Part shown: one piece after another, positions 31,936 through 43,118 of the stretch
How positions within the stretch are numbered: the first letter of the stretch is position 1
Layout of the letters: every line of letters begins with the position of its first letter
NCBI GenBank assembly: GCA_001566295.1
Contig: KQ964261.1
Location: forward strand, 558,001-622,000
Length of the DNA stretch: 64,000 nt
Direction of reading: 5' to 3'
Source of the DNA: Microdochium bolleyi
Lineage: Eukaryota > Ascomycota > Sordariomycetes > Xylariales > Microdochiaceae
The notes under the pieces: model-generated
Database searches by the model: none
What the model was told of the DNA's origin: nothing
The model's input: the letters and a program-made list of their open reading frames with translations, nothing else
Program-made: the position numbers and the translations under genes

Positions 31936-33858
31936 TCAGTCTGTGTCGTCAGGAAACCTGATTGTGCGACTCGGAAGCGGAGGCGTCTCCGGGCGGTGAG
32001 GCTGAGCTTCGTTGGCCGCCGAAGGTGCTGTCCTGCTGCGGATGACCGATCCGCCAATACGAGTGCCCTGCAAGCCCACGTTGAGCGTCGAGTCACGCGG
32101 GGAGTTGTTTCTCGATTGAGACCGGTTTGGCGACAGGATCGGGAAGGCGTTGCCCACACGCTCACGCAGCCGAGCCCGACCGCTCTCCTGGTCGTTCTCC
32201 ATGGTCAGGGTGCGGGAGAGTGTGCGAGGGAACCAGAAGCCCAGCTTGCCAAGGGGCACACTGAGACCGTGAACAACCTGGCGGTGTGGCGAGGCCTTCG
32301 TCAGCAACCAAGACCTGTGTGTCTGTACATACTGGCAGGCATGAGTGGGGATGGAAGATCGATGACACTTACGACACTGCAAATGGCAACAAACCAGACA
32401 ATGATAGTCGTCGCTTCGCCTAGGTGCGCCACATCCTCGCGCGCGCCGCCGCCGTGGCTAAGCCCCTCGATGAACTCAAGCGTGATGTACATGTAAAAGA
32501 TACCGGACACGCCCACGGGACCAAAGAATCCCATGAACAAGGCCTGGCGCATCTCTTCGGTCTGCGGGATCCAGCGATGAGCGCCGAGTATGACTGGCGG
32601 CCGCCGCAGCAGCAGAATGAGGATGCCCAGGGGGATCAGACGAAAGAGAGGCACGACGTCGTTGTTTAGGAACTTCTCCCAGGGACAGACTGCACCGTAC
32701 CACATGAAGATGGATACATTGAGCAGCATGTCAATGGTCGGTTGAAGGGAGCTACAACAGGTCATTTGGTTAGTTGGAATGGAATTTTCCTAAATCGGGC
32801 CTCGTCATGAATCGCGGGTCTCATCATACTGTTCGTTGTTTCACCTGTTAGCATCTGCACATCAGGCCGAACGTGATCTGGGCTATGGGATCTCACCTCA
32901 TCGAGTGTCTCAAGACGGAACCAGTCATCCCAGGTAAAGACATTTCCGGCAATGAAACAAGCCAGGACATCGTCGCTGCCGATCATGCCGCAAGTGCCGG
33001 TGATGAATAGGGCAAGGGAGATGGCAAAGACGAGGAAGCTTTCTCTGTCCACCCACTTGTGCGTCTCTGCATGGTAAAGGAGACACTTGGCCACCCAGCC
33101 CACGATAGCACCGTACACGACGGACAGCAAGATGGTGTAGCCCCATGTTTCGCCGAACCAGAGACCCATGGCGGTTGCCGCGCCACCGGACTCGCTGACA
33201 CCGCCATCCCCGGTGTACTTGATGAGCCAGAGAGCGAAGAAGAGGAATGGGTAACCGAGGCCGTCGTTGGCACCTGACTCGGCAATGATGATCTTCTGCA
33301 GCTCCTTGGGCACGTTGTGGTCGGCAAAGCGGCCCTTGACGATGACGTTGGACAGAATGGGATCCGTCGGCGTCACACAGGCGCCGATTGCCAGTGCGTG
33401 GAGGAAGGGGATGTGTGGCACCAGCCCCCAGATGAGCAGGCTTGTGATCATCCACATAGCCGTCATCACAGGGCCGACGAGAAGCGACAAGGGCCGCCAT
33501 TCCTTGCGCAGGTAGCGGCTGGGGAGCTGAACCCCAGCAAGCACAAGCTGCACGCCAAGGACGAGACGGGAAAAGGCGAGTGTGACTGCATTGAGGTTGG
33601 CCTCAGATCCCAGTGCATAATCAAGCGGTCGAATGAGATTTGCAGCCCGTGGCGAAAAGGCAACACCGGCCAACAGAGAGATGACTGAGATGAGGTGAGC
33701 GACGAGGCATACGGGAGGGGTTGATGTGCAAGGAACGTACGGGCTTCGGACAGATAAAAATTCTCTTTGAGAAGATAGGAAACCAGACCAAAGAGTGAGA
33801 TCCAGCCTCCCAGCACGCTGACCACGATGTTGAAATCGGTCAATGCAAGAGTGGGCAT
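31936..33858 (-). CDS. Na+(K+)/H+ antiporter, fungal Nha1/Sod2 (CPA1) type
   Basis: Four exons on the minus strand (33858-33741, 33684-32897, 32789-32373, 32277-31936) encode 554 residues. The start gives the family opening MPTLALTDFNIVVSVLGGWISLFGLVSYLLKE. Ion-site motifs are present: ACVTPTDPIL and IIAESGANDGLGYPF (the ND pair). Twelve or so hydrophobic helices run to FMWYGAVCPW and GFFGPVGVSGIFYMY. Intron 2 is awkward: the donor after LDE pairs in phase only with an acceptor ending at 32790, which adds 13 residues before SLQPTIDMLLN that relatives lack. A nearer TAG would delete them but breaks the frame. The C-terminal tail is about 115 residues, much shorter than in budding-yeast Nha1. 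It exports Na+/K+ at the plasma membrane for salt and pH tolerance. Confidence 0.85.
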
Positions 33859-34268
33859 TGCGTGATGAGGCACGCCTTGCGGTCTTTGCCGGGCTGCGTC
33901 CTGGGCAATGCTTGGATCGAGGATGTGCCGTAGGGAGCCGAATAGTAACAAAGCCGATGTTATTGGTGCATTTGTTCGGCGGGCAGGTAGAGCAATGCAC
34001 GGCGAAGCATTTCTTGCAGTAGCGGCATGGAATGCCAGAGAAGAGGCAGCTAATTTGCAATGCCGCAGAAATTCACATGGAGAATAGGAGTAGGAAGAAG
34101 CTAACGGGAGGTAGATAGACTATCTCGGATCAGTTCCGGAGGGCGACGTTTTGATTGGACGCCGACGGATGGGGCCGGGCAACAAGGTGGGTGCGCCCGT
34201 GTAGACCATAATTAACGACGACGCATCATTCAGATTCTTTCGCTGCGCCTGAAGGGTGGCCATGCTAA
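33859..34268. other. Intergenic region between antiporter and VAO-type gene
   Basis: About 410 bases. It contains the antiporter promoter (minus strand) and the 3' end of the oxidase gene. No other feature seen. Confidence 0.5.
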
Positions 34269-36393
34269 TCACAGCTTGATCTCCTTCGAGCTCGTGCCGG
34301 GCTTACGGAACCCGATATACTTCTGAGGCCAGATTCCCTGCTTTCCGGGCGAGAGAATACCGTTCGGGTCCACGACATCCTAGTTGAAGAGACAAAGAGT
34401 CAGTAGCTTCTCACAAGTTCTGCAAGGGGTGAGCAATCACCTTGATTTTTCGAACGAGCCGCATGTAAGCATGATTGTTGAAGTCGTTGAGGCTCGCAAT
34501 CTCATCTGTCACAACCATAAACCACGTCAGCGAAAGATAACAAGGGATGATAGGAATTCCCAGGGCCACTCCGTGAACATGACGTCCACTCACCCATGTG
34601 CTGGATATTGCCGCGGAACATCCCGTACCCTTTGGCTGCGGCCTCGGTATGGAGCGCGTAGTAGAGCTGGTGCACGTTGTGCCGCTGGACCGGGTCCTGC
34701 TGGTCATAAGTATACATGCTCGTCAGAATGATGTGCTTTTCGTGCATGAAGAAGTCGGTCATGAGCTCGAGCCCGGCCGTTTCGTACGCGGGCTTGGACA
34801 CTCGCATCCAGTCGAGCACGCGCTTGCCGTTGGCCGGTATGATTGGGGCGTAGTCACCGTGGGCCGGCTTTCCCTTGCTGGGATCCTGCAGCGGCCAGCT
34901 CATGAGCGGGAGGCTGATGAGTGACGGCACGCACGCAAGCACGTTGCCGTGCTCCAGCGGCACCGTAGTTGCGTCGAGGAGCTCTCCGCCCTCGCCTGCG
35001 AATAGGTGGCCTGTGAGCTCACCCTGAGGGACGCTCCTGGCAAGGATGTCCTTGGCCTCATCGAAGTGGGCTTGCACGACCCTCTTTGGTCCATACAGAC
35101 CAAATCTCGCCGTCCAGTAGCCCAGGCCGAACTCCTTCTGTAGCTCTTTGACGCGCCAGTCCGGGATCGGGCCCGGGCCCTGCCAAAAGTCCTTGCGCAC
35201 GCCACGGATGCAGAAACCTTCGACAACATTGGAGACCCAGACACAGTTGGGCAGTACGCCGTTCTGCCGCATCGCGGCGAAAGCATCGACAAGGGGCTCG
35301 ATATCCTCCAGCTCGGGTACTGAGAAGGAGCACGACATGAAGGCGCTGGGCTGCGGCGTCAGCCAGAGGCTCATCTTGGTCACCACCCCGAGATTGCTCT
35401 GCAGGAAGAGCCCTTCAATCGAAGGCCCGTAGGTGAACTTTGAGATGAAGGCTGAGGGCGAGTTGCTGATGCCGAACTGGCCTGTCCGGACAATATCGCC
35501 GTCAGCCAGCATGACTTCGATGCCAGCCATGCACTGGTGGTGGTTAGAATTGGAAGCGAATCCAGTGCCCCGATCGAGAGTCTGAGGAGATCTTGGATCA
35601 GCGGTCTAAAGCCGTCAGAGTACCTAAGGCGGCCTTGAAAGTACAAGGCATGGGGGTCCGATTGACAGGCCACGGAAGGGGACACTTACGTTGCCCATAA
35701 CACTACCCCATCCGATCGATGCAGTGCTTGGCCAAACTTTCTTCTTGTGGTCTCTACAGTACTGGTACAAATCATGAAAGGTGACTCCAGGCTCGACGAC
35801 CGCGTAGCAGAGCTCGTCATTCACTTCGATGATTTTGTTCATCCTGTGCAGATCAAGCGCAACAGAGCCGGATAAGCGGGGAGCTGGTCCGCCATAACTG
35901 ACATTGAAAGACGTCAGAAAGTTTGAGTCGGAACCTGATGCCACTTGTGGCCTTGTGGGATTCTTACCCAAGATTTTTGCCTCTCGAAAATGTCCAAAGA
36001 GGAAGCTTGTGTTTGTTTGCTATTTCGAGGACTCTCTTGAGCTCGTCGATTGAAGCAGGACTAGTTTTAATCAGTCAGAGGTTATGCATGGAAAGAGACA
36101 TTATTCGCCATGGATGCTTACCAGACAGCCGCACTTGGCACTTTTCGGCGTGCCTCGTCTTGCACGTAAACCTCATAAGGATCGACATAGTGTGCTAGTG
36201 CTTCGCCGATGAAGACTGCTCCTTTGCCGACAGCAAGAACGAGATCCAGTACGGCCTCATCGAACTGTGCCTCGGTAAGTCCGGGTGGCAGGACTTTCCT
36301 GATCGGATTCGCGGCGGGCAGAGTAAACGTTGCCCGATGGGCTTCTTCATAGTCCGCCTGGGCGTAGGTGTTCTCGGGCAAGGCGGAAGTCAT
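34269..36393 (-). CDS. VAO/4-cresol-type FAD-dependent oxidase
   Basis: Six exons on the minus strand (36393-36122, 36060-35968, 35897-35690, 35581-34594, 34505-34441, 34379-34269) encode 578 residues, close to the 560 of vanillyl-alcohol oxidase. All junctions keep phase. The FAD-binding half has LPLWTFSRGKNLGYGGPAPR, VVEPGVTFHDLY, GSVMGNTLDRGTGF and MAGIEVMLADG. The C-terminal half ends DPNGILSPGKQGIWP, typical of the family. His432 (KPAHGDYAP) lines up with the His that carries covalent FAD in VAO. At the place of the VAO catalytic Asp170 this protein has Asn204, and at the Tyr503-Arg504 pair it appears to have Phe-Arg. The family oxidises para-alkylphenols and their alcohols or ethers using O2; the changed residues may mean another substrate. 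No signal peptide. It diverges from a P450 gene. Confidence 0.87.
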
Positions 36394-36521
36394 CTTGCTG
36401 GCTTGTACAGGTGAACAGCGACGGCGTGGACTCGGACGTGCCTTGAAGATTAAAGACTGGCAAAGCCATTCATGAGCTGTGGTCAGCCTTGATCAGCAGT
36501 GGATTCGCCAATGCTACAATG

Positions 36522-36542
36522 ACCCGAGCCGGGTCCCCGGGG
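36522..36542. promoter_or_regulatory. GC-rich dyad, candidate regulator site
   Basis: A perfect inverted repeat ACCCG-AGC-CGGGT (36522-36534) is followed directly by the palindrome CCCCGGGG (36535-36542). It lies 130-150 bases before the oxidase ATG and 630 before the P450. Inverted CGG-type half-sites are what Zn2Cys6 proteins bind. Function is inferred. Confidence 0.4.
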
Positions 36543-37097
36543 TCCCTCGAGACCGATGAGGAGATGTGGGGAAGTGGGAGTGGCAACGGTGGGATGGGAG
36601 TACCGCAATGACTAGCGTAGTATGGGGACGGCGCCTGAGCAAGAGTTGGGATAGTTCACGACCCCCCGGGCTGGATCGCTTTCTTTCTGCACACTCTCAT
36701 GGGTGGCTACGCTCCGTTTCTGACAAGAGTCAGCCTGATTTCATGATTACTGCACCGCATAACTGACTTAGCTGTAACGAAGCTAATCTTGTGCCTCACA
36801 GGCATCGCTTTGCCAGTACTGGGGAGTAATCTCTTTCAGGTCACGCGCAGACTATAACTGATTGACCAGAACGAATGATTGGCGCATAGGTCGCAGGTCT
36901 TGTCTCAATCACTCTCTGCCCACATCGCTCCAGTGCTTACCTTAAGGTAGTAACGATGCTTGCTGTAGGCCAGCGAGAAGACCCCGACTCGCGCGCCTCA
37001 TAGACACGGAACAAGGAGCTCAGTCCGAGGCACGTGGGGCTGCAGGGCAGAAAAGCCCACACATTCCGGCCTTCCTGTCAAGACACCATACTGTAAC

Positions 37098-37107
37098 TAT
37101 ATATAAA
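37098..37107 (+). promoter_or_regulatory. TATA box of first P450 gene
   Basis: TATATATAAA lies 62 bases upstream of the ATG at 37169. It is a strong consensus in the expected place. Confidence 0.6.
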
Positions 37108-37168
37108 GGGCTCAGCCGCCATTAGGAAGAGCTTGGAAGGAGCGTTGACCCATCGTCCACGCGCAGAT

Positions 37169-38976
37169 ATGGAATCTTTACTCCTGAACTTTGAATCCCT
37201 TACGCAAGCCACATGGCTAGCAATGGCTCTGGCCCTCGGGGCCGTCGTCGCCGACTATGCACGCATTTTGTGGATGCGTCGCAGACTCCCTCCCGGTCCA
37301 TTCCCATGGCCCATCGTCGGGAACCACTATCAGACTCCCAGTGTGCGGCCGTGGATCGAGTGGGAGAAATGGGCTCGAAAGTACAACACAAACATGCTCA
37401 CCCTCTGGATCGGCCGGCACCCCAGGATCATCCTGTCGGACGCCTGGGTGGCTTCAGATCTCCTTGAGAAGAAGTCTGATGTTTTATCGTCCCGACCGAG
37501 GCTCGTCGTCATGGGTGATGCCATCAACTGTACCAGAACTAACCAGACTGTCCTCGAATACGGCGACCGCTGGAGGGTTCATCGTAAGCTCATGGTGCGT
37601 GCTTTTTCCCATCAGTTTCTCGAGAGAATGATATCGCTAACTGAGTGAACAGCACGCGGCAGTCGGCTCCCAAGCTGTGAGGAACTATCGTTGGTTCCAG
37701 GCAGATGAGACGAAGATTCTCATCAGGGATCTCCTGCTTGACCCCGAGGATTTTGAGCTCAGTGTCGAAAGATACTCGGTCTCGACCACGTCCATCATCG
37801 GCTGGGGTAGGCGCATCGACCACAAGAACGACTATGTCGCGCTCCAAGCTCTGCAGCTGATGGAGTCTGTAAACTATGTCGTGCCTGGCGTGTTTCTAAT
37901 GGAAGCGATCCCCGCCATGCTACACCTGCCGTCGTGGATCTACAGCGTGCCCAAGATGCTTCGGATAGGCTCGGCCATCGGAGCACGGTATTTCTATATG
38001 CTCACCGAGGAGTCCTTGGGCAACGGCCACAAGGCATTCAACCAGACCATGATGGACGCACAGAAGAAGCACGGTCTGACTGACCTCGAGGTCGCAGGGC
38101 TGATGGGCAACCTTATTGGGGGCGGCGTGGACACCACCTCGAGCACCATGCTCAGCTGCATCCTGGCCATGGCCTGCTTTCCGAATGTGCAGAAGAAGGC
38201 ACAAGAAGAGATTGATCGCGTCGTCGGCACCGAAAGGTCGCCGTCATGGCAGGATATTGATCAGAACCAATTACCCTACATGACCGCGCTCGTCAAAGAG
38301 GTCCTCCGGTGGCGCACCGTCACGGTGTTGGCCGGCATCCCGCACGCAAACACCAAGAACGTCGAGTACCAGGGATATCACTTCCCCAAGGGAACCAACT
38401 TCACCGGCAACATGTGGGCGATCCACCGCAACCCGAGAGATTTTCCTGAGCCAGACAACTTCCGCCCGGAGCGGTTTCTTGGAGGCCGCCTGGAGAACCC
38501 TTATCCCAACGCCAGGGGTAGCAACCCCTTTGGATGGGGCCGCAGGCAGTGCAGCGGCCAGCCTTTGGCCGAGCAGGGGTTGATCTTCTCGCTGACTCGC
38601 ATGATCTGGGGTTTTAACATCTTACCCGGACTAGACGCACAGGTGAGTTTCTGCAATTCTTCCTCCTGCTGGACGTTTAGGTTAGTCAGGATTTGTGCAG
38701 GGCTGTAAAGGAGAAACTAAAGCGCTATGATTCTGGCCACTGACTTGCTATGTCCAATCTACCCAGGGCCAACCCGAGAAGCTGGACATCTTTGCTTATA
38801 CCGAGAGCGAGAACACGCGCCCAGAGAAATTCCGCGCCCGCTTCCTTCCGCGTACAGAGAAGATCCGAGATCTCATTCTGGAAGAGGCCACGGCGGCAAG
38901 GGAGAACCTGCGCGTGTACGACGGTGAGACCAAGCTCAGGATGGAGGACGCTGCGGCCAACCCTGCCATGTACTAA
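37169..38976 (+). CDS. Cytochrome P450 monooxygenase (first of two)
   Basis: Three exons (37169-37594, 37653-38642, 38767-38976) encode 541 residues. An N-terminal membrane anchor (about 12-30) is followed by the Pro-rich hinge LPPGPFPWPIVGN. I-helix: GGGVDTTSST. K-helix ExxR: KEVLRWR. PERF region: FRPERFLGG. Heme loop: FGWGRRQCSGQPLAE with Cys442 as the iron ligand. The third exon after a 124-base intron completes the usual C-terminal beta region. It belongs to the E-class group I, near fungal CYP2-like / OrdA-like enzymes that hydroxylate or demethylate small aromatic and polyketide compounds at the ER. The substrate is unknown. Being divergent from the VAO-type oxidase and sharing its promoter region, it may act on the same compound. 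Confidence 0.9.
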
Positions 38977-39357
38977 CCAGCTTGCCTGCTCGTACTTTTG
39001 ACATCACTCCTCTTCTCTATGTGTGAGATTACACGCAGCCACTGGGGAAAAGAGATCTTTGTTCTACTCCCTAAATTCTCCCGTTGTAGTGCATACAATA
39101 TGAACGATCACGAGTACTTGCGTGTAGATCAACCATCGCTGTAAGTTCAGCATCGATTGTGTTTCAGCTCAAATCGTAGCTATTTATGATTTTGATCCTC
39201 GATAATGTGTTGGGCCGTAATGCAGTGTATTGTGAGGAGAGATAGCTCGCACTTGCCGAAACATGCTTTCTGTTTCGATGAAATGACCATCACACATGGA
39301 TGCAAAAGAGATGGTTGGTTATACATGGTTATATCTTCAAAATCATGCTTTAACCTC
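38977..39357. other. Convergent intergenic region
   Basis: About 380 bases between two 3' ends; AT-rich, no gene seen. Confidence 0.55.
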
Positions 39358-40611
39358 TTAATCCACGGGTCCTCCCATAAACCTGTAGACGATTGAACCA
39401 TCGCGGTCCTATACATTCGGCAACAAGGAAGATTAGCAAAACAACAACAAGATTAGGCTAGATAGGGCCTGGTGACTCACAATGCAGCTCGGATCGACAG
39501 CTGCCTTGCGGTAGACGTCCAAGGCTGCCTCGCCAATGCTAGGTGTGACGCCAACGCTGCGGGCAGCATCGACACCTAGGCCCACGTCTTTGGTCAGCAT
39601 CTGGGTCTTGAAGCCCAGCTTGTAGCCGTTGCTGCTTGGAGCGTGTGGCACGACGCCCGGCACAGGGTACACGTGGTCGGCCATAAAGTTCTGGCCCGAT
39701 GAGCTCTTGATGATCTTGTAGAGCAGGTGCTTGTCGAGACCCAGCAGCTGGCCTGTCGCTGCAGCCTCGCAGTTGGCGAGCAGGATTGTGCACGACAGGT
39801 AGTTGTTACAGATCTTGGCCGCCAGGCCCTTGCCAAGCCCGCCGCAGTAAAAGATTTTACTTGGGTTCGAGGCCATGTAGCCACACAGAGTGGCGAGACC
39901 CTCTGCGACTTGTCCCTGTTCCTCCTTCGGCTCTGCCGCGCCTAGCATCATGGACAGAGTGCCGGTCTGAGCCGCGGGAACACCACCAGAGACAGGCCCG
40001 TCCACATATGTACCCATACCGGCCTGCTGCAGCGCAGTACCAATCTCGCGGGCTGACGCGACATCGATGGTGCTGCACTCAAGGTACAATCTCATAAAGT
40101 CAAGCGGCTGGGCAGCAGAGTCGCGACCCTTGGCAGCCACAACGCCCGTCTCTCCATTCAGGTAAACATCCCTGACATGCTCTGCAGAGGGAACGATGGA
40201 GACCACTCTCAAGGCATGCTCAGCCACCAGTCTTGCTGACTCGGCAATCTCGATTGCGCCAAGGCTGCTGAACTCGGCCTTGAACGCCTCGCAGGCTGCC
40301 CTGTTGACGTCGTTGACGTAGAGGGTCGCGTTTCTGTCCATGCGCTGCCGGACATTCTTGGCCATGCCGTAGCCCATGGCACCAAGACCTGGGAGTGTCA
40401 GCATGAGCCACGTGCTGCAGCAGGGTCGTGTGGGGGGCAGAGGTGGGAAGGAGGGTGTGCGTCGGCTTGATCCGGTAGTGCGGGGAGTTGTGTGGGGGAG
40501 TTCAGTTGCCAGATTGTGGGGGATGGGGATGTGGGGGAGGATGGGTGTGCGGAGGTGCGGGCTTGCGGACTCGGCCACCGGCTTACCGATGAATCCAATG
40601 TTGTGCTCCAT
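39358..40611 (-). CDS. Beta-hydroxyacid dehydrogenase (HIBADH / 6PGDH-like), copy 1
   Basis: Three exons on the minus strand (40611-40587, 40388-39481, 39408-39358) encode 327 residues. The first exon is only 25 bases, MEHNIGFI plus one base. A 198-base intron then rejoins at GLGAMGYGMAKN, rebuilding the NAD(P) fingerprint GFIGLGxMGxxMA. Other family motifs are the substrate loop DGPVSGGVPAAQTGTLSMMLG and the catalytic-Lys helix GKGLAAKICNNYL. The 16-codon last exon closes with VYRFMGG. The family reduces or oxidises small beta-hydroxyacids such as 3-hydroxyisobutyrate and tartronate semialdehyde. The open frame continues upstream of the ATG but through non-coding sequence. It diverges from a paralogue 311 bases away. 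Confidence 0.88.
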
Positions 40612-40922
40612 AGCAGAGTTTTTGGTGGAGGCGAGGAGATGGACAACGTCTGGAGTGGAGTGCCGGGTGACAATGTTCTCCCAGGCTGGGCGACAATTGG
40701 GAGGCACGGGCTGGAGACCTGGCACCTTGGTTATATGCAGTTTCTGGGCACGGCTACCAAATGTGGCATCGACTGACTCCCTTCTCCACTCCAACACTTG
40801 GTCAACGTCGATAGCGTTAGTCATCATACAGTCCTGTGCTCCAGGTATCAAATGCTGGGGCTGACGAGCATCCGGCAACGCATCACTCCAGAAGACAAAT
40901 CTCGGTACCTGATGCACACGAT
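40612..40922. promoter_or_regulatory. Shared bidirectional promoter of the dehydrogenase pair
   Basis: Only 311 bases separate the two divergent start codons (40611 minus, 40923 plus). Both promoters must lie here, so the pair is probably co-regulated. Confidence 0.6.
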
Positions 40923-41964
40923 ATGGCCGACAGCATGAGCTCGATTGGCTTCATCGGGTTGGGAACGATGGGTTATCCCATGGCGCTCAACCTGGCCACG
41001 AAGATGCCGAAAGTCATGCTCTACGTCAACGACGTCTTCCAGGCTGCCGTGGACAAGCTTGTGACTGCAGCACCACATCGCAATGTAGTCTCATGCCGGA
41101 CGGCTAGACAAGTCACAGACAAATGTGTACGTAGAGCTACGAGTTGAAGAATATGCGGAGGACACAGTAGACATTGATCAATCTGACATAATCTGATCGA
41201 AGGATATCTTGATCACCATTGTCCCCGAAGGCTCACATGTCCGGCAGGTCTACCTCGACGAAATGAACGGGGTGATAGCGGCCAATCTCAACAATAAGAT
41301 TCTTATAGATTGCTCGACGATCGACACTGAGACTTCAGCCCACGTAGCAGCTGAGATCAGAACCCAGGACCAAACTGCTTCATTCTACGACGCGCCGATC
41401 TCAGGAGGCAGCCTCGGCGCAGAAAATGCAACCTTGACCTTCATGGTCGGCTGCTCCGAATTGGACGCTAGTTGGCCGACGCTCGACAAGCTCCTCGGTT
41501 TGATGGGCACTTCGATCTTCGCTTGCGGCGCTCCCACTCTAGGTCTGACAGCGAAGTTGTCCAACAACTACTGTTCTGCCCTGATCGCGCTCGCCACCGC
41601 AGAGGCGATGAATATTGGGATGAAGGCTGGGATGGATCCAAGAGTCCTGGCCACCATCTTCTCCAAGTCGACTGCACAATCCACAATCTGCGACAAATGG
41701 TGTCCCGTTCCTGGAGTAGTTCCAACTGCTCCTTCTAGTCACGGATACAAGGGGGGATTCAAGGTGCAGCTGATGAAGAAGGACTTCACTCTTGCCATGG
41801 CAGCGGCTAACCTAGTAGAGGCCAAGACCTACCTGGGTGGTGTTGGACTTGGTGTATATAGCGCAGCGGCCGAGGATCCAAAGTGTCGTGATCTGGATTC
41901 GCGAGTCGTCTTTAGGTTCATCGGTGGGAACGAGCATTGGGCTGAGTCTACAGTAAAGGAGTGA
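40923..41964 (+). CDS. Beta-hydroxyacid dehydrogenase (HIBADH / 6PGDH-like), copy 2
   Basis: Two exons (40923-41126, 41203-41964) encode 321 residues. The NAD(P) fingerprint is SSIGFIGLGTMGYPMALNL at the N terminus, followed by VNDV. Exon 2 has ITIVPEGSHVRQVYL, the substrate loop DAPISGGSLGAENATLTFMVG, the catalytic-Lys motif GLTAKLSNNY and a VPGVVPTAPSSHGYKGGFKVQLMKKD block. That last block matches the same block of copy 1 (VPGVVPHAPSSNGYKLGFKTQML), which shows the two are paralogues. The intron lies at a different place from those in copy 1, so the pair is not a very recent duplication. The C terminus is longer. It likely acts on a related acid in the same pathway. Confidence 0.88.
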
Positions 41965-42215
41965 TGGATTCATTTCCAGAGCTCACTATTCAAGCATTCA
42001 TTTCTATAGAGGCGAAGGAATATTGACTGGAATAGTTCAATCTTCATCAACTGTCACTGATCGTAGGCGGTCATCTTGGCTGGGGCGATCATGTGGGGTG
42101 TTGACAAACATAAAGCCGTTCGTCCCATGAGCCCTCCCCCGTACGGAACCTTGAATCTCTATTTCTACTATGGCCTGTATGAGATTTCCTTATCTATCTC
42201 AGGCAACTAGAGTGG

Positions 42216-43118
42216 ATGATAACAGATGCGTCTCATCCACTGACTCGGTCTTTCCTTCTCGCCATGGCGCCGATAAACGACCATGATGGCCACACATTTA
42301 TCAAGCACTCTAGTGGACAGCTATCGCACTATATTATCGATGACTTTACCGACCCCTGGAAGAAATCGGACGTCGTGTTAATTCAGCACGGTTTCGGCCG
42401 TACAGTCCATCATTGGTACCACTGGGTCCCCGCGCTTGCTCGGCGATATGTCGTCATCCGCCGCGACCTGCGCGGCCACGGCCTGTCCACTTGTCCCAAG
42501 GCAACCGACAATTACGACTATTCCTTAGAGACAATTCTTGCGGAGATCATAGATATGCTAGACCAGCTGCGCATCGACAAGGTCCACTTCCTTGGGGAGT
42601 CGACAAGTGGCATGCTGGGTGAGGCCTTGGCCGTCAGATTCCCACACCGTCTGCACTCGCTCGTCATCTGCTCCTCACCGACCCATCTGCCGCCGCCAGC
42701 CCTGGAATTTTTTGCTTTCGGGCACGCCGACTGGCCGACAGCCTGCCGCAAGCTGGGATCCCGGGGCTGGGCAGAGGTACTGTCCAAGGAGCCTGGGACG
42801 GGCCCGACCGCAGACCTGGGGTATAAGGCGTGGTGGTTGCGCGAGATCGCCAAGTCTTCTGGGGAAGGCCTGGCTGGTTACGCTGAGTTCCTGTCGCGCC
42901 TTGACGCTCGCCCCTTTCTCAAGGGTATCAAGATCCCGGTTCTGATTCTGGCGCCGAACGATAGTGCTGTCATGACCGTCGAGGCCATGGAGGACGTAGC
43001 GCGGCAGATTGAGGGGTCAATACTACAAGTTGTGAGAGCGCAGGGTCACGAAATCTATGTTACTGGCGCGGACGAATGCCAGGAGGCAGTCTTGGAATTT
43101 TGGGCTTCACTGAAATAA
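42216..43118 (+). CDS. Alpha/beta hydrolase (enol-lactonase/epoxide-hydrolase-like)
   Basis: An intronless gene of 300 residues from the ATG at 42216; a second ATG at 42264 (MAPINDHDGH) would give 284 residues and fits the family start better. It has an oxyanion-hole HGFG (58-61) and RRDLRGHGLS. The nucleophile elbow is GESTSG with Ser129, a GxSxS variant of the usual GxSxG. The acid is probably the Asp in APNDSAV and the base the His in AQGHEIY. There is no signal peptide, so it is cytosolic. The family includes beta-ketoadipate enol-lactone hydrolases and related C-C, ester and lactone hydrolases, which fits the degradative surroundings. The precise reaction is unknown. Confidence 0.85.
   Translation: MITDASHPLTRSFLLAMAPINDHDGHTFIKHSSGQLSHYIIDDFTDPWKKSDVVLIQHGFGRTVHHWYHWVPALARRYVVIRRDLRGHGLSTCPKATDNYDYSLETILAEIIDMLDQLRIDKVHFLGESTSGMLGEALAVRFPHRLHSLVICSSPTHLPPPALEFFAFGHADWPTACRKLGSRGWAEVLSKEPGTGPTADLGYKAWWLREIAKSSGEGLAGYAEFLSRLDARPFLKGIKIPVLILAPNDSAVMTVEAMEDVARQIEGSILQVVRAQGHEIYVTGADECQEAVLEFWASLK

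Larger units (their letters stand above)
36394..37168. other. Divergent promoter region, VAO-type gene and P450
   Basis: About 775 bases shared by the two divergent genes. It contains a GC-rich dyad (36522-36542) and the P450 TATA box (37098-37107), listed separately. No gene inside. Confidence 0.6.
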
